From an uncultured Bacteroidales bacterium (GTDB lineage: Bacteria > Bacteroidota > Bacteroidia > Bacteroidales > Muribaculaceae), in contig CAMWNL010000107.1 of the NCBI GenBank assembly GCA_947175585.1, positions 1 to 6,378 of the forward strand: 6,378 nucleotides of DNA. Direction: 5' to 3'. The notes under the pieces were generated by a model. That model had not been told where the DNA came from. It was given only the letters and a program-made list of their open reading frames with translations, and made no database searches. This document shows positions 5,731 through 6,378 of this stretch, piece by piece. The translations under genes were made by a program, and so were the position numbers. Numbering within the stretch: position 1 is the stretch's first letter; each line of letters opens with the position of its first letter.

Positions 5731-6378
5731 ATCCGTTTTCTTTTTTACGCAATGGCACACCATTGAAAACCATCGTAGCATCATTATTTCCACCGGTGGC
5801 TTTCATAACGGCTATGGATTTTATAGATTCTACAGGGATGTGCTTTATAGGATCAGAGTAACTTTCAAACTCATTTTTGTTCTTTACAAACTTATTTCGG
5901 TCTGTCTTTACAGCGTCAGGCCAATTCGGACGATAAATAGGCACTTCGCCTTTGCGGAAACTGATTGCCTCAAATACATGAACATTATCCTTATCCGCGA
6001 CTTTCATCACGAGCCCGGGCAGACCTCCGATTTTCCATGGCCCCATAGCAACAGGGATTTCCGGAGTAAACCAAGCGCGCCATCTGCGACCACCATATTC
6101 ACCCTCGGCTACCATACACTCATAGCCGCAAACAGAGTCAGTCTCTTCGGCGATTTCCCATTCGATAGGATTGACTTCTTCTTCATAAACATAGCAATTG
6201 GGAACTATTGAACCAAAGATCGTCATCTTTCCATTGGGCATATTTTGATATACGATTTCGTCAAAAGCATAAATATTTTGCCACTCTCGGTTATCGGCCT
6301 CCCTTATGTCATGATCATCGGCACCAAGGCAATGACGAACCGAATCTCCGCCAAAGGTTGTGTAATCACTAAAGCGAC
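5708..6378 (-). CDS. GLPGLI family protein, 5' end outside the window
   Basis: The last ~223 codons of a GLPGLI-family protein (TIGR01200 type), a Bacteroidota family of unknown biochemical function, usually exported and encoded next to barrel proteins. The frame is open from the window edge, and the ATG at 6241 is internal: upstream codons read in frame as REWQNIYAFDEIVYQ. The diagnostic stretch is AWFTPEIPVAMGPWKIGGLP, with GLPGLV encoded by 6008-6025; the family's final Ile is Val here. Ahead of it are the family's CYVYEE...WEI and CGYECMVAEGEYGGRRWRAW elements, with Cys residues close to the core. The C-terminal part (PIYRPNWPDAVKTDRNKF and on) is charged and less conserved. The stop TAG at 5708-5710 lies inside the signal-peptide codons of the downstream barrel gene, a 23-base overlap that points to one operon. 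The signal peptide would lie upstream of the window. Confidence 0.9.
   Translation of the reverse strand, partial: RFSDYTTFGGDSVRHCLGADDHDIREADNREWQNIYAFDEIVYQNMPNGKMTIFGSIVPNCYVYEEEVNPIEWEIAEETDSVCGYECMVAEGEYGGRRWRAWFTPEIPVAMGPWKIGGLPGLVMKVADKDNVHVFEAISFRKGEVPIYRPNWPDAVKTDRNKFVKNKNEFESYSDPIKHIPVESIKSIAVMKATGGNNDATMVFNGVPLRKKENGYVARELE

Noticed and set aside
5731..5793. Longer N-terminus of the barrel protein from the ATG at 5793
   Set aside because: It would add 21 residues containing Cys and several Lys before a complete signal peptide and would deepen the overlap with the GLPGLI gene to 86 bases.
5654..6211. 185-codon open frame on the plus strand
   Set aside because: Antisense to the GLPGLI gene and the start of the barrel gene; no recognisable domain and no ribosome binding site.
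1..6378. CRISPR array, tRNA, rRNA or insertion sequence
   Set aside because: No regularly spaced repeats, no cloverleaf-like sequence and no transposase-like protein were seen on either strand.

Overview
The window looks like a chromosomal segment of a Bacteroidales bacterium (phylum Bacteroidota). A Muribaculaceae- or Bacteroides-type gut commensal is likely, but genus cannot be fixed from this sequence. The grounds are the HtpG C-terminus, a GLPGLI-family gene paired with a carboxypeptidase-regulatory/outer-membrane beta-barrel protein (a typically Bacteroidota pair), TATATTTG boxes that fit the Bacteroidota -7 consensus (TAnnTTTG), and mostly weak Shine-Dalgarno sequences.

Layout: (1) 1-416, plus strand: the 3' end of htpG, closed by a strong intrinsic terminator at 434-475. 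(2) 548-2148, minus strand: a two-gene unit made of an XRE-type helix-turn-helix protein followed by a CoiA-like zinc-finger/PD-(D/E)XK nuclease-like protein. (3) 2149-2404: a divergent, very AT-rich control region. It holds a 13-bp sequence repeated on opposite strands, each copy containing a perfect TATATTTG box, plus AAATTGG-type half-sites and a hairpin. (4) 2405-3087, plus strand: a 56-aa small protein overlapping by one base a GNAT acetyltransferase, arranged like an antitoxin-toxin pair. (5) 3112-6378, minus strand: a GLPGLI-family gene (5' end outside the window) that overlaps a downstream outer-membrane barrel gene.

Blocks 2-4 are visibly more AT-rich than the flanking htpG and barrel genes and carry only accessory-type functions. 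They read as a small horizontally acquired cassette lying between two housekeeping or envelope loci. The most interesting content is this cassette: an HTH/CoiA-like nuclease bicistron head-to-head with a GNAT toxin-antitoxin-like pair, sharing one symmetric promoter region. A defence or stability role is inference. The GLPGLI and barrel proteins probably act together at the outer membrane, but their substrate is unknown.
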